A program made the position numbers and the translations under genes. From Lacicoccus halitifaciens (GTDB lineage: Bacteria; Bacillota; Bacilli; Staphylococcales; Salinicoccaceae), in contig NZ_JBDZDV010000001.1 in assembly GCF_040544485.1 (NCBI RefSeq), positions 434,001 through 498,000 on the forward strand: a stretch of 64,000 nt of DNA. Reading direction: 5' to 3'. Shown piece by piece: positions 35,111 to 43,851 of this stretch; positions within the stretch are counted from its first letter, which is position 1; each line of letters begins with the position of its first letter. Under the pieces are notes generated by a model. The model made no database searches. It saw only the letters and a list, made by a program, of their open reading frames with translations, and was not told where the DNA came from.

Positions 35111-35251
35111 ATGAATAAATTCGAAAAGAATGTGCAATCAAAAAATAATGACATTGTGGACTCCGGTTTGGCTTTTGTTGTCGGATTCCTCGGCCTTACA
35201 GTCATCTACGTCATCGCCCACGTATTCGAAATCGTAGGCAGACTGTGGTAA
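35111..35251 (+). CDS. yqzM: YqzM-family small membrane protein
   Basis: A 46-residue protein, MNKFEKNVQSKNNDIVDSGL at its N-terminus, then one hydrophobic helix (about 20-40, FVVGFLGLTVIYVIAHVF) and a short tail EIVGRLW. AGGGGG lies eight bases before the ATG. The N-terminus closely resembles YqzM of B. subtilis as I recall it, and the location between holA and comEC also matches. Function unknown. A TATAAT at 35075-35080 is a plausible -10, and a terminator follows. Confidence 0.88.
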   Translation: MNKFEKNVQSKNNDIVDSGLAFVVGFLGLTVIYVIAHVFEIVGRLW

Positions 35252-35268
35252 GACCATAATCATCAAGG

Positions 35269-35293
35269 GAGCTGATCATTCAGCTCTTTTTTT
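35269..35293. terminator. Terminator between yqzM and comEC
   Basis: A GAGCTGA/TCAGCTC stem (35269-35275 with 35280-35286) followed by T8 on the plus strand. It overlaps the comEC stop region. Confidence 0.82.
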
Positions 35294-37516
35294 TATGCAT
35301 CCATCCAGTGATTCATCGAGCCGGCTCGTGAAACATAATGATTCCCCGCGGATATTCAATTGTACCATGCCGGCTTCTGCGGTATTTAAAATATTGGTAT
35401 GCGCCACCCTCTCAAGGACTTCTTTGTGCGGATGGCCGTACTGGTTGCCTGCGCCGGCCGAAATCAGAACATGATCCGGTTTCACGAGCTCCAGGAATTC
35501 TGCACTGCTCGATGTATCCGAGCCGTGGTGTGCGAGTTTCAAAATATCCGCTTCAAGGCTTCCATGTGCCTCTGCAAGCCTTCTCTCCATCGCTTCAGTG
35601 ACATCCCCTGTCATCAGGAAATCATAATGGCCGAGCGTCACTTTCAGGACGATTGAAGTGTCATTTGAATCGGCTGGCCGGTAATCATTTTCGAGTGTCA
35701 GATTTTCAATATGAATATGCCCTGCTGTAATGTCCCTCACATCTTCCGACCTCAGTATATTCCCGTTGTACATACCGTGGATGTAGTCTTCCGACCACTC
35801 CTCATATTTCGGGTCATCAATGTTGACGAGCAGGTTCCTCACATTTTTCTTATCCAGCACATCCCCCACTTCCCCCACATGATCGATATCCATATGACTG
35901 AGTATCAAGAGATCGATGTCATCGATGCCCCTCTCCTTCAGATACGGCAGGACAGTCCTTTCAGCAAGCATGGACTCCCGCTCCCCGAAGGTGAACTCGC
36001 CGCCCGTATCTATCAGGACCGCGGCGCCGCTCATATGGTCTTCTATCAGGAAAGCATCCCCCTGGCCCACATCTATCATGGTGAATGTGAAATCATCCCT
36101 GTCCAGGGCATTGGCTGCGAAAATCACCGTCATGAAAATCCCGCCCTGCAGGCATGCCTTCAAGAACTTCAATCTGCAGATGTTCACAGCCATCATGTAG
36201 CTGAGTCCGGCAATCGCAATATATACCGGGTCGATCAGATTTTTTATTGAAAACCGGTGCCTTATGATATTGGCGAGGAAATATATCACCTCCTGGAGGA
36301 CTGAAAACACCATATTATACAAATAATCGACTGCAGGCACATAAGGCAGCAAAAGCAAGAACTGGAACAAAATCACCATCGGGAAGACGACCATCGAAAA
36401 TAAAGGCACAAACATCATATTCATGACGATCCCGCTGATGCTGATTTCATTGAACTGGAGCAGAATGACCAGAAGTGTGGACACTTCGGCGATCAGTGTA
36501 ATCTGGATGAGCTGCACAATCGGTGTGTTGCCATGCAGGAATGGCCGGCTCAGCAAGATGAAATAGGTCGTGATATACGACAGCTGGAAACCTGCATGGA
36601 ACACTATGTACGGGTTGAATGCAACCTGTATCAGCGCGGTGAGTGATATTACAGTCAAGTACGGCTTCTTCCTGAAGAATGAAGTGAGGATGAGCATGAC
36701 GGCCATGAAGACGGACCTGAAGACGCTCGGGCTGAATATGTTCAGCATGTAGAACATGACGAGCGACAGGATGAGCAGCACCTTCACGGTCCTTGAAGTC
36801 ATCCTCATTTTCCTGAAGGCGAAGTAAAGCACTGCCGTGATGAAAGCGACATGCGTACCGGAGATGACATACAGATGGTATATCCCGAGTTTCTGCAATG
36901 AGTCGAAGAAATCATTTTCGATATAACTTTTATTACCGACCGTGAGCGTGAGGAGGTCAAACTTATAACTGTGATCCGTATAGTCCAGCACCTTCTGCAT
37001 ATAGAGGTTCCTCAGCTGCGCAAGCCACATCCCAAAATCCTTATCCTGCTCAATGCAGCGCTCTCCTTCAAGCGTCTCCAGGTATATCCTTCCTTTGAGG
37101 TCATTCACGGTCAGGCGCAGTGCATCGTCCTGCTTCAGGAAATTCCTCTGCTCCCTGACTGCTGCGATATCGAATCTGCCGGTGCAATGTGTGCCGATCG
37201 ATTCCAATACGGGGTTTTCCGTGAACAGTTCATACGTCTCCCCGCCGCTCGATACGACATAGTGTACCTCATCGCGGTAATATTTATAATCGATGATCGT
37301 GATTTCTTCAATTACTGCCGGAGGCGCCTCCTGCCCGCCACCATTTAAAAATGAAGTGGGCAGCAGGACAACAGGCAGGAACCATAGGATTTGCCTGCGC
37401 CCAAGCCTCCTGGCACATGAAATACTTAAAATGACCAAAAAAAATAAGCCCAGCAATGGGCTTTTTACGATTATGCAACCGGTTATGAACGACAGGAATA
37501 TGTAGAATGCAATCAT
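35276..37516 (-). CDS. comEC: Competence DNA channel protein ComEC/Rec2
   Basis: Polytopic membrane protein of 746 residues forming the channel for transforming single-stranded DNA. Hydrophobic N-terminal segments are followed by the OB-containing DUF4131 region (about 60-170), then the Competence domain with about eight helices (210-470). The C-terminal metallo-beta-lactamase-like domain has SHMDIDHVGE and KLAHHGSDTSS. It overlaps comEB by four bases. No disruption is visible, so the DNA uptake gene is probably functional. Confidence 0.95.
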   Translation of the reverse strand: MIAFYIFLSFITGCIIVKSPLLGLFFLVILSISCARRLGRRQILWFLPVVLLPTSFLNGGGQEAPPAVIEEITIIDYKYYRDEVHYVVSSGGETYELFTENPVLESIGTHCTGRFDIAAVREQRNFLKQDDALRLTVNDLKGRIYLETLEGERCIEQDKDFGMWLAQLRNLYMQKVLDYTDHSYKFDLLTLTVGNKSYIENDFFDSLQKLGIYHLYVISGTHVAFITAVLYFAFRKMRMTSRTVKVLLILSLVMFYMLNIFSPSVFRSVFMAVMLILTSFFRKKPYLTVISLTALIQVAFNPYIVFHAGFQLSYITTYFILLSRPFLHGNTPIVQLIQITLIAEVSTLLVILLQFNEISISGIVMNMMFVPLFSMVVFPMVILFQFLLLLPYVPAVDYLYNMVFSVLQEVIYFLANIIRHRFSIKNLIDPVYIAIAGLSYMMAVNICRLKFLKACLQGGIFMTVIFAANALDRDDFTFTMIDVGQGDAFLIEDHMSGAAVLIDTGGEFTFGERESMLAERTVLPYLKERGIDDIDLLILSHMDIDHVGEVGDVLDKKNVRNLLVNIDDPKYEEWSEDYIHGMYNGNILRSEDVRDITAGHIHIENLTLENDYRPADSNDTSIVLKVTLGHYDFLMTGDVTEAMERRLAEAHGSLEADILKLAHHGSDTSSSAEFLELVKPDHVLISAGAGNQYGHPHKEVLERVAHTNILNTAEAGMVQLNIRGESLCFTSRLDESLDGCIKKRAE

Positions 37517-37974
37517 CTGAAGTTTTCAAAATAACCGGCCACTTTTTGCAGGTCCAGTTCGATTTTTATATAATTGACGCCGGTCTTTTCAAGCAGTTCG
37601 ATAGCATACGGGTGATTTTTATAATCTTCCGCGTAATATATGTTCTTCACCCCGGCCTGTATCATCGACTTCGTGCAGTGCACACAGGGGAAATGGGTGA
37701 CGTATACACTTGATCCTTCAGTCGAGACCCCGAACTTCGAGCATTGGAGCAATGCGTTGATTTCAGCATGTATCGTCCGTATGCAGTGTCCGCCCTCGAT
37801 ATAACAGCCCACATCGATGCAGTGGGCCTCACCCGAGACGGAACCGTTGTAGCCGCCTGCGATCACCCTGTTGTCCTTAACGATCAAAGCACCGACTTTC
37901 AGCCGTTCACAAGTCGATCTGAGCCTGAGCAAATGGCTCTGCGCCAAAAAGTATTCATGCCAGTCTATCCTCAT
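37513..37974 (-). CDS. comEB: ComE operon protein 2, dCMP deaminase family
   Basis: Zinc-dependent deaminase of 153 residues. The zinc site is H69-A-E71 with C97 and C100 (HFPCVHC), plus an N-terminal HxxxC-like metal cluster with C51 and C57. It is likely to deaminate dCMP to dUMP. In B. subtilis the gene is not needed for transformation although it lies in comE. It sits 14 bases after comEA and overlaps comEC. Confidence 0.93.
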   Translation of the reverse strand: MRIDWHEYFLAQSHLLRLRSTCERLKVGALIVKDNRVIAGGYNGSVSGEAHCIDVGCYIEGGHCIRTIHAEINALLQCSKFGVSTEGSSVYVTHFPCVHCTKSMIQAGVKNIYYAEDYKNHPYAIELLEKTGVNYIKIELDLQKVAGYFENFR

Positions 37975-37988
37975 CCATCATCCCGCCT

Positions 37989-38624
37989 TTATTCTATTGT
38001 AATATATGGTTCCAGGCTGTCAAAAGTTTTTTCACCGATGCCTGTTATATTCATCAAATCCTCTTTGGCCATGAACAAGCCGTTTTGTTCGCGGTATTCC
38101 ACGATGAGCTGGGCCTTCTTCTCACCGATGCCGTTTAAGATAGTGAGCTCCTCCGCAGTTGCAGTATTGATATTGACGAGTATTTCCGCCTCTATGCCCT
38201 GGATGTTTTCTCCGCCGGGAAGCGGAGGGTCTTCAATCTCCCCCTGCTCTGGCACATAGATCACCATCTCATCCCTGACCTTTTCGGACTGGTTGACGGT
38301 CATGAGGTCGGCGGACTCCGACACTACGGCCAGGCTTAAAACGTTCGTCACCCTGGCATCCTGCGGCACCTCAAAAACACCGGGATTTTTGACAGCCCCC
38401 TTCACTTCCACCATGACATGGGTGGGGGCCGTTTCAATGACTGTGTCCGCCACCTCCGCTTCATGCACATCGCTAGCTTCAGATACAAGTGTTTCATTGA
38501 CGCTGACTTTACCGCCTCCGTCGAAGAATATACTTGCGATGAACAGGACGGTCATCAATCCGGCGGTGCCTGCACTGACCAGTGTCAGGTGTTCTTTGTA
38601 CTTCTCATAGTATTCCTTAAGCAT
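37989..38624 (-). CDS. comEA: Competence DNA receptor ComEA
   Basis: Membrane-anchored DNA receptor of 211 residues. One transmembrane helix is near 14-33, an SLBB-like domain lies at about 70-130 (with VMVEVKGAVKNPGVFEVP), and a C-terminal helix-hairpin-helix pair begins INTATAEELTILNGIGEKKAQ (from about 150). It binds double-stranded DNA on the outside and hands it to ComEC. AAGGAG precedes the ATG. It is the first gene of comEA-comEB-comEC; a single AAAA-N5-TTTT element lies at 38666-38678. Confidence 0.95.
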   Translation of the reverse strand: MLKEYYEKYKEHLTLVSAGTAGLMTVLFIASIFFDGGGKVSVNETLVSEASDVHEAEVADTVIETAPTHVMVEVKGAVKNPGVFEVPQDARVTNVLSLAVVSESADLMTVNQSEKVRDEMVIYVPEQGEIEDPPLPGGENIQGIEAEILVNINTATAEELTILNGIGEKKAQLIVEYREQNGLFMAKEDLMNITGIGEKTFDSLEPYITIE

Positions 38625-38735
38625 TTTCCCATCTCCTTAAAAAAGCCCTTTACTATATTAGGAGGAAAATGCCGTTTTTGATTTATTTTTTCTTCAAATA
38701 AATAAAATAATTCAAAAAAACTTTGCAACTATTCG

Positions 38736-39470
38736 TCACAAAGCCTTTTTGACGATATAAAATATCCTGTCACAAACCGTGGTCACAGAGTTGTTTATAT
38801 CGAAATCACTGAAAGCAGTATCCAGGTACAGACCCGCTTTTTCGATCATTTTAATGACATCCTTATGCTCATATGTCCTCTGGATATAAGTTTCATCCAT
38901 CCGTCGGTAAAGGCCTTCATCATTTATGATGAAATATGTCATTTCATGCACTGCGGACAGCGGGGCCTCTCCTTTAAGGGCGTGCCAGATGTACGTGATA
39001 TGCTCAGTGTCGTCCGTGTAGATCATATCATTGAAGTCGTTTTCCATCTTGTATTTGCTGTGTATGTCGAAGATGAACACACCATCATCATTCAGATGAT
39101 CATTCACATTTTTCAGTGTGGTGATGAATTCATCTTCATCCTCCAGGTAATTCAGGACGTCCACCGTCGCAGTGACCATATCGAATGTCATATCCAGATT
39201 GAAGTCTCTCATATCCGCCTGGAAATAATTTATATCTTCATTTTCCCGCTTTGCGATTTCAAGCATCGGTTCGGATATGTCCATCCCGTATCTCGTCTGG
39301 AAATCAAGCTGGCTTGTCAGCCGGCCCGTCCCGCAGCCGATATCCAGGACCGAGCCCGCCTTCCCCTTGAAATGGGATATGATATCGAGCCACAGATCAT
39401 AAGGGATATCATATGTGAGTTCATTATAGAAGCGGCCGATGGCACTCTCATTGTGATTAAATTCTGCCAT
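38736..39470 (-). CDS. SAM-dependent methyltransferase (YqeM-like)
   Basis: Class I methyltransferase of 244 residues. The SAM motif is VLDIGCGTGRLTSQL (about 45-59), followed by a central TVDVLNYLED region. Substrate unknown; the family sits after rsfS (yqeL) in Firmicutes, so it is called YqeM. The start at 39470 (MAEFNHNES) is seven bases after GGTGAG and overlaps rsfS by 14 bases; a start two codons earlier is possible. It is the last gene of the yqeG-to-yqeM operon. Confidence 0.9.
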   Translation of the reverse strand: MAEFNHNESAIGRFYNELTYDIPYDLWLDIISHFKGKAGSVLDIGCGTGRLTSQLDFQTRYGMDISEPMLEIAKRENEDINYFQADMRDFNLDMTFDMVTATVDVLNYLEDEDEFITTLKNVNDHLNDDGVFIFDIHSKYKMENDFNDMIYTDDTEHITYIWHALKGEAPLSAVHEMTYFIINDEGLYRRMDETYIQRTYEHKDVIKMIEKAGLYLDTAFSDFDINNSVTTVCDRIFYIVKKAL

Positions 39471-39798
39471 CGACATGCTCACCGTTTTTAAACAACCGTT
39501 CCAGATTGTAATATTCCCTCTCCGGCCTGTGGAATACATGGACGATGACGTCGTTCAGGTCACATAATATCCACTTTCCCTCACTGTAGCCTTCAACGAG
39601 CGGTTCCAGATCATTTTCCTTGGCCTGCTCCTTTATCTCATCGGCGATTGCCTGGACCTGGCGGTCGGAATTCCCGTGGCAGATGATATAATAGTCTGTC
39701 ACCGAACTTGTTTCTTTGACGTCAAAAGTCATTATATCTTCAGCACGCTTATTATCACATGCTTCAACCATCAATTCGAGTAATGCTTCGCTATTCAT
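39457..39798 (-). CDS. rsfS: Ribosomal silencing factor RsfS
   Basis: Protein of 113 residues of the Iojap family. It binds L14 on the 50S subunit and blocks subunit joining during starvation. Family signatures are VTDYYIICHGNSDRQVQAIA and DLNDVIVHVFHRPEREYYNLE. AAGGAG lies before the ATG. It follows yqeK by four bases. Confidence 0.95.
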   Translation of the reverse strand: MNSEALLELMVEACDNKRAEDIMTFDVKETSSVTDYYIICHGNSDRQVQAIADEIKEQAKENDLEPLVEGYSEGKWILCDLNDVIVHVFHRPEREYYNLERLFKNGEHVDGRI

Positions 39799-39802
39799 TC
39801 CT

Positions 39803-40372
39803 TCACTCCTTGACCATATTATAATAGTTGTAACATTCGATCGTCCTATTATAAATCGGCCGATTTTTTTTCAGCAGATGTTTCAGTGTCATCCTGGTAA
39901 TTTCATATATTGCCAAATCCAGGTTCTTTTCTTCAAAGACGAGCTCCCTGATTTCTTCGACACCCGGCTGGTCCCTTTCCGGTTCGATGTAGTCCGCAAC
40001 ATAAATGATCTTCTCCACAAGCAGCATCTGCGGCCGGCCGGAAGTATGGTTTGCGATCGCATAGTAGATGTCTTCGTCTTTGACGCCATGTTCAAAACGC
40101 ATGATCGTCGCGGCGACCGGGCCGTGCAGCAGCTCTGAATTGAAGGCGAGCAATGCCGGGTCCAGATTGTATTTCGTCACATATTGGTACATGCTCCCAA
40201 GATCATCATATTTGGAATAATCATGGAGTATGCCGGCAAGATAGCACTTATCTCTGTTCGCCCCAAAAATGCCGGCCATTTCCTTTGCGGTCTCTGCAAC
40301 TCTTACAGAGTGATCATATCTTTTCTGCGGCAGTTTATCTTCGATTAACTTAAGTGCTGCTTTGTGTTTCAT
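39803..40372 (-). CDS. yqeK: HD-domain hydrolase YqeK (Ap4A hydrolase, symmetrical)
   Basis: HD-superfamily phosphohydrolase of 189 residues. H21 and the H50-D51 pair (LAGILHDYSK) form the metal site, with further ligands in HGPVAA and NHTSGR. YqeK proteins hydrolyse diadenosine tetraphosphate to two ADP. The ATG at 40372 lies ten bases from AAGGAG and overlaps nadD by 23 bases. The frame stays open upstream within nadD but reads non-protein-like sequence. Confidence 0.93.
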   Translation of the reverse strand: MKHKAALKLIEDKLPQKRYDHSVRVAETAKEMAGIFGANRDKCYLAGILHDYSKYDDLGSMYQYVTKYNLDPALLAFNSELLHGPVAATIMRFEHGVKDEDIYYAIANHTSGRPQMLLVEKIIYVADYIEPERDQPGVEEIRELVFEEKNLDLAIYEITRMTLKHLLKKNRPIYNRTIECYNYYNMVKE

Positions 40373-40925
40373 ATAGTGCATTCTCCTTAATGTATTCGTA
40401 GACCGATGCATGCAGGAAATGCCTGAATGGCAGACCTTCTCCAATGCGCCTGCGGATGAGGGTGGAGGAAACCTCCACCACCAGCTGGTCCGCACGGATG
40501 AAAGGTGATGCGATTTCCATATCATCACTGTGTCTCATCATCACTATGAATTTCATCATCTCAAGCAGGTCTTCATACCTGTACCATTTCTCAAAACTTT
40601 GATACTGATCCGTCCCCATCAGGAAAAAAAGTTCATCCCCGGGATACTTCTCCTTTAAATAAACGGCTGTGTCGTAAGTGTAACTCACGCCTTTTCTGTC
40701 AAGCTCCACGCTGTCCATATGGAAATCACCATACCCGGCTATCGCCTTCTCCACCATAGTGACCCGGTCATCATCAGCCGACGGCACCGTCTCCTTATGC
40801 GGCGACTGCCGGGCGGGGATGAAGATGACTTTATCGAGGCCGAACTTCAGCTTCACTTCCATGACGGAGATGATATGGCCGATATGGATGGGATCGAAAG
40901 TCCCGCCGAATATTCCTATCTTCAT
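40350..40925 (-). CDS. nadD: Nicotinate-nucleotide adenylyltransferase
   Basis: Essential NAD biosynthesis enzyme of 191 residues that adenylates NaMN. The nucleotidyltransferase motif GGTFDPIHIGH is at 7-17, and SSTLIRRRI is near the C-terminus. It overlaps yhbY by four bases and yqeK by 23, so it is tightly coupled in the operon. Confidence 0.96.
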   Translation of the reverse strand: MKIGIFGGTFDPIHIGHIISVMEVKLKFGLDKVIFIPARQSPHKETVPSADDDRVTMVEKAIAGYGDFHMDSVELDRKGVSYTYDTAVYLKEKYPGDELFFLMGTDQYQSFEKWYRYEDLLEMMKFIVMMRHSDDMEIASPFIRADQLVVEVSSTLIRRRIGEGLPFRHFLHASVYEYIKENALYETQSST

Positions 40926-41218
40926 GACAGTTCTATCTTCTTATTCGTATTGGATTCCCGATAAAGGATGATCGTGTTGCCGATGATGCTCACTACGTTG
41001 CTGTTTGTCGCCTCACTGACCGTTTTTGCGATATCTTCCTTGTCTTCAAGACAGTTCTGAAGTACAGAAATTTTGAGCAGTTCCCTTTTTTCGAGCACAT
41101 CATCGATCTGCTCGATGAAATTATCAGTCACGCCGTTTTTCCCCACTTGGAAGATAGGATTCAGGTGATGCGAAGCTTTTTTCAGCTGCTTTATATTTTT
41201 GGATGATAATGTCGTCAA
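40922..41218 (-). CDS. yhbY: YhbY-like ribosome assembly RNA-binding protein
   Basis: CRM-domain protein of 98 residues. The GNxG-type RNA-binding loop is represented by QVGKNGVTD and the IGNTIILYR strand is at the end. It associates with pre-50S particles in relatives. It overlaps aroE by four bases (ATGA) and nadD by four. Confidence 0.94.
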   Translation of the reverse strand: MTTLSSKNIKQLKKASHHLNPIFQVGKNGVTDNFIEQIDDVLEKRELLKISVLQNCLEDKEDIAKTVSEATNSNVVSIIGNTIILYRESNTNKKIELS

Positions 41219-42024
41219 TTCATCTCACCTCCGAACTTTTTATTCAATTCTTCATATACGGCTTTGTAATTGCCTTTATATTTATCGTCATGCCATATTT
41301 CAAATGCATGCAGACCCTGGTTGACCAGCATGGCAAGACCGTTCATCGCTTTTTCATCTTGAAAAGCTTCAAGGAACGGTGTTTTATACGGATTATATAT
41401 CAGATCTACACCTATCGTCTCTTCCGTGACCGCACTTTTCGGGAACTTCATGATATCAAAGAGATCTTCATTCTTCAGGCCGACGGGCGTCGTATTGATG
41501 ATCACATCAAAATGCCCGAGACTGTCGAAAGTGGATATTTCAGTGAAATTCCGGTCCTGGAAAGTTTCAAAACTTGCAGGACGGCGTGCATATATGGTGA
41601 TGTCATCCCCTATCTCACGATGTGCACGGTATACTGCCTTACTGGCACCGCCGCCGCCGAGGATGAGGACATTCCTCGGTGTATCACCGAAGCGTTCAAT
41701 GTAGGCCTGTTTATACCCCGTCACGTCCGTGTTGAAACCGGTAAGGCGCCCGTCCCTGACCATCACGGTGTTGACGGCATTGACTTCAAGCGCCCTTGGG
41801 TCTATATCATCAAGATGCTCCATGATTGTTTCTTTATGGGGGATCGTGACATTGAAACCGTCAAGCTCATGCTGCTCTGCAATGTCCCTGATGGACTTGA
41901 GGTCGCCCGGCGTGACGTGCAGGGCCCGGTAAGTATCATCAAGACCGAGCGCCCTGAAATTGGCATTATGGATCATGGGTGAGAGTGTATGCTCGATCGG
42001 AGATCCGATTACGGCAAAATTCAT
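41215..42024 (-). CDS. aroE: Shikimate dehydrogenase (NADP+)
   Basis: Shikimate pathway enzyme of 269 residues. The substrate site has SPIEHTLSPMIHN and NVTIPHKE (the catalytic lysine), the NADP-binding loop is GGGGASKAV, and the C-terminal helix contains LVNQGLHAFEIW. It lies between yqeH and yhbY, as in Bacillus. Confidence 0.96.
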   Translation of the reverse strand: MNFAVIGSPIEHTLSPMIHNANFRALGLDDTYRALHVTPGDLKSIRDIAEQHELDGFNVTIPHKETIMEHLDDIDPRALEVNAVNTVMVRDGRLTGFNTDVTGYKQAYIERFGDTPRNVLILGGGGASKAVYRAHREIGDDITIYARRPASFETFQDRNFTEISTFDSLGHFDVIINTTPVGLKNEDLFDIMKFPKSAVTEETIGVDLIYNPYKTPFLEAFQDEKAMNGLAMLVNQGLHAFEIWHDDKYKGNYKAVYEELNKKFGGEMN

Positions 42025-42026
42025 GC

Positions 42027-43133
42027 TTATGAACCACCTTTGAAGATTGTTTGTCTTAAATTCACATCGACACCGCTTGGAACACGGACAGAGACCGTAG
42101 CGCCTGCCGAAATGCTGATGAATGCATAGCCGCTGATTTCAATATCACTGTCTTCGTTCACATCGAATGTGTGGAGCTTACCATCCTCCGTCAGTACCGG
42201 TGAGTCGATCTCCGGAGGTGCCAGTAGTCCGTTATAATGCTTTTCATAAAAGTCGTCCGCATTGATTGTCTTCGTCCTGTGCAGCGTCAGCTGGTTGGAT
42301 GCATATACGGTGAAGCTGTTCTTTTCCCCCGATTCAAAATCCACACGCGCAAGACCTGATATGAACAGCGTCTGGCCGCTTTCAAGCTGGAAAGTGACAG
42401 GTTTGATCTCTTTTGAAGGTGTGATGTGCTTCAAATCATCTTTGGGGACGAAATGTGCCATCTGGCTCGGTACAATCACCCCAGGTGTATCATAGATGAA
42501 GGCATTCCCATCCAGCGGGATGTCAATCAGATCGAGGGTCGTGCCCGGGAATCTGCTCGTAGTGATGACATCGGCATCGCCGGTGGTCATCCTGATGAGC
42601 TGGTTGATGAGCGTCGACTTCCCGACGTTCGTGGTGCCGACGACATAGACATCCTTCCCGCGGGCATGCTTCGTCATCGTGTCGATTAGCCGGTCCAGCC
42701 CATCGTTTTTCAAGGCGCTGATTGCGACCGTCTCGACAGCAGTGATCCCGTTCTCCTTAAGCATCAGCTTGGCCCTGTGGATCAGCCTGTTGATATTCGT
42801 GGATTTCGGCAGAAGGTCCGTCTTATTGATGACCGCGATGACTTTCTTATCGCCGACGATGCGGTTGAATGAAGGTATCAGGCTTGCACTGATATCAAAA
42901 GCATCGATCACCTTGATGATGAGCCCGTCCACTTCGTAGAGGGAATTCAGCATCGTCATGAACTCGCCGGAGTCGATGTCCACATCCATGATTTCATTGT
43001 AATGTTTCAGGCGGTAGCACCTTCTGCAGATGGCGTCCTCCCTTTTCAAACCGCTCTCGGGTATATAACCTTTTTTATTCTCATTTTCAGACTGCAGCTC
43101 AGCGCCGCAGCCGATACATTTTAATTCACTCAA
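42027..43133 (-). CDS. yqeH: Ribosome biogenesis GTPase YqeH
   Basis: Circularly permuted GTPase of 368 residues needed for 30S assembly. A zinc finger (CIGCG and CRRC) opens the protein. The G motifs are permuted: NKTDLLP (G4) comes first, then GTTNVGKST (G1) near 170, then DTPG (G3). A C-terminal TRAP-like domain follows. It lies three bases downstream of yqeG. Confidence 0.95.
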   Translation of the reverse strand: MSELKCIGCGAELQSENENKKGYIPESGLKREDAICRRCYRLKHYNEIMDVDIDSGEFMTMLNSLYEVDGLIIKVIDAFDISASLIPSFNRIVGDKKVIAVINKTDLLPKSTNINRLIHRAKLMLKENGITAVETVAISALKNDGLDRLIDTMTKHARGKDVYVVGTTNVGKSTLINQLIRMTTGDADVITTSRFPGTTLDLIDIPLDGNAFIYDTPGVIVPSQMAHFVPKDDLKHITPSKEIKPVTFQLESGQTLFISGLARVDFESGEKNSFTVYASNQLTLHRTKTINADDFYEKHYNGLLAPPEIDSPVLTEDGKLHTFDVNEDSDIEISGYAFISISAGATVSVRVPSGVDVNLRQTIFKGGS

Positions 43134-43136
43134 TAA

Positions 43137-43655
43137 TTAGTCCTCCTTGACCAGCAATCCTTTTTTTCTGAAATATTTCATGATGAACTTTTCGATTCTC
43201 CTGTTCAGAAGGGTCGCAAAGCCATCTTTGCTTTTAACGGGCATGACCAGTATGCTTTTTATGCCGATGAGGTTCGCACCGAGTATATCGGTCATCAGCT
43301 GATCTCCCACCATGATGATATGCTGCGGGGGAATGCCCATTGCCGATATGGCTTTTTTATAGTTCCGTGATAATGGTTTCCTTGCATTGAAGATGTAATC
43401 GATGTCATGAGGCTTGGCAAACCGGCTGACCCGCTTCTCCTTGCCATTCGAGACGATGGTCACTTTGATGCCGTTCTCCCTCATCAAATCGATCCAATCC
43501 AGTACGCGGTCATCCGCATTCATTTCGTCATAGCCGACAAGAGTATTGTCCAGATCGATGATGATTCCCCTGACATCCAGCTGATCCAGCCTTGCCGGGG
43601 TGATTTTCGTAAAATCCTCCACATACGAGGTCGGTAAAAAATACTTTTTGATCAA
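43137..43655 (-). CDS. yqeG: HAD-family phosphatase YqeG
   Basis: HAD hydrolase of 172 residues, subfamily IIIA. The nucleophile motif IIIDLDNTL has D34 and D36; VSNG is motif II and VGDQLMTDILGA motif IV. A phosphatidylglycerophosphatase-like activity has been suggested for relatives, but the substrate is not established. It is the first gene of the yqeG-yqeH-aroE-yhbY-nadD-yqeK-rsfS-yqeM operon. Confidence 0.92.
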   Translation of the reverse strand: MIKKYFLPTSYVEDFTKITPARLDQLDVRGIIIDLDNTLVGYDEMNADDRVLDWIDLMRENGIKVTIVSNGKEKRVSRFAKPHDIDYIFNARKPLSRNYKKAISAMGIPPQHIIMVGDQLMTDILGANLIGIKSILVMPVKSKDGFATLLNRRIEKFIMKYFRKKGLLVKED

Positions 43656-43705
43656 TTTAAAAGCTTTCCCCTCTAAACTAATTTATTCTATTTTATCACA
43701 TTAAT

Positions 43706-43736
43706 AAAAGCACCCTAAATTTTAAGGTGCTTTTCT
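43706..43736 (-). terminator. Terminator after the greA-mtnN unit
   Basis: An AAAAGCACC/GGTGCTTTT stem, extended by a few A-T pairs across one mismatch, follows the 32-residue ORF. It separates this unit from yqeG. Confidence 0.75.
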
Positions 43737-43737
43737 T

Positions 43738-43836
43738 TTACTCAATGATATCATTATCTTCGGTTTCGGTGTCGCGGTAAATGACGTATCCAATTATAAC
43801 TGTCGCTATAATTGATAAAATCATTAATAAAGTCAT
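43738..43836 (-). CDS. Small membrane protein, 32 residues, after mtnN
   Basis: Previously unnamed ORF as far as I can tell. It starts MTLLMILSIIATVIIGYVIY, a single hydrophobic helix (2-20), followed by a short, strongly acidic tail (RDTETEDNDIIE). GGAGGG lies six bases before the ATG, and only 15 bases separate it from the mtnN stop. A terminator begins just after the stop. The good ribosome site, the helix-plus-acidic-tail design and the operon position support translation. Function unknown; conservation in relatives would decide. Confidence 0.72.
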   Translation of the reverse strand: MTLLMILSIIATVIIGYVIYRDTETEDNDIIE

Positions 43837-43851
43837 TATGGTCCCTCCATA

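Noticed and set aside
38670..38701. A ten-codon ORF (MPFLIYFFFK) after AGGAGG in the comEA upstream region
   Set aside because: Ribosome site spacing is only three bases, the peptide is very short and nothing follows it. The AGGAGG more probably is chance in an A/T-rich gap.
40373..40528. Extended N-terminus for YqeK
   Set aside because: The extension is Trp/Ser/Pro-rich sequence antiphase to nadD and precedes the AAGGAG site.
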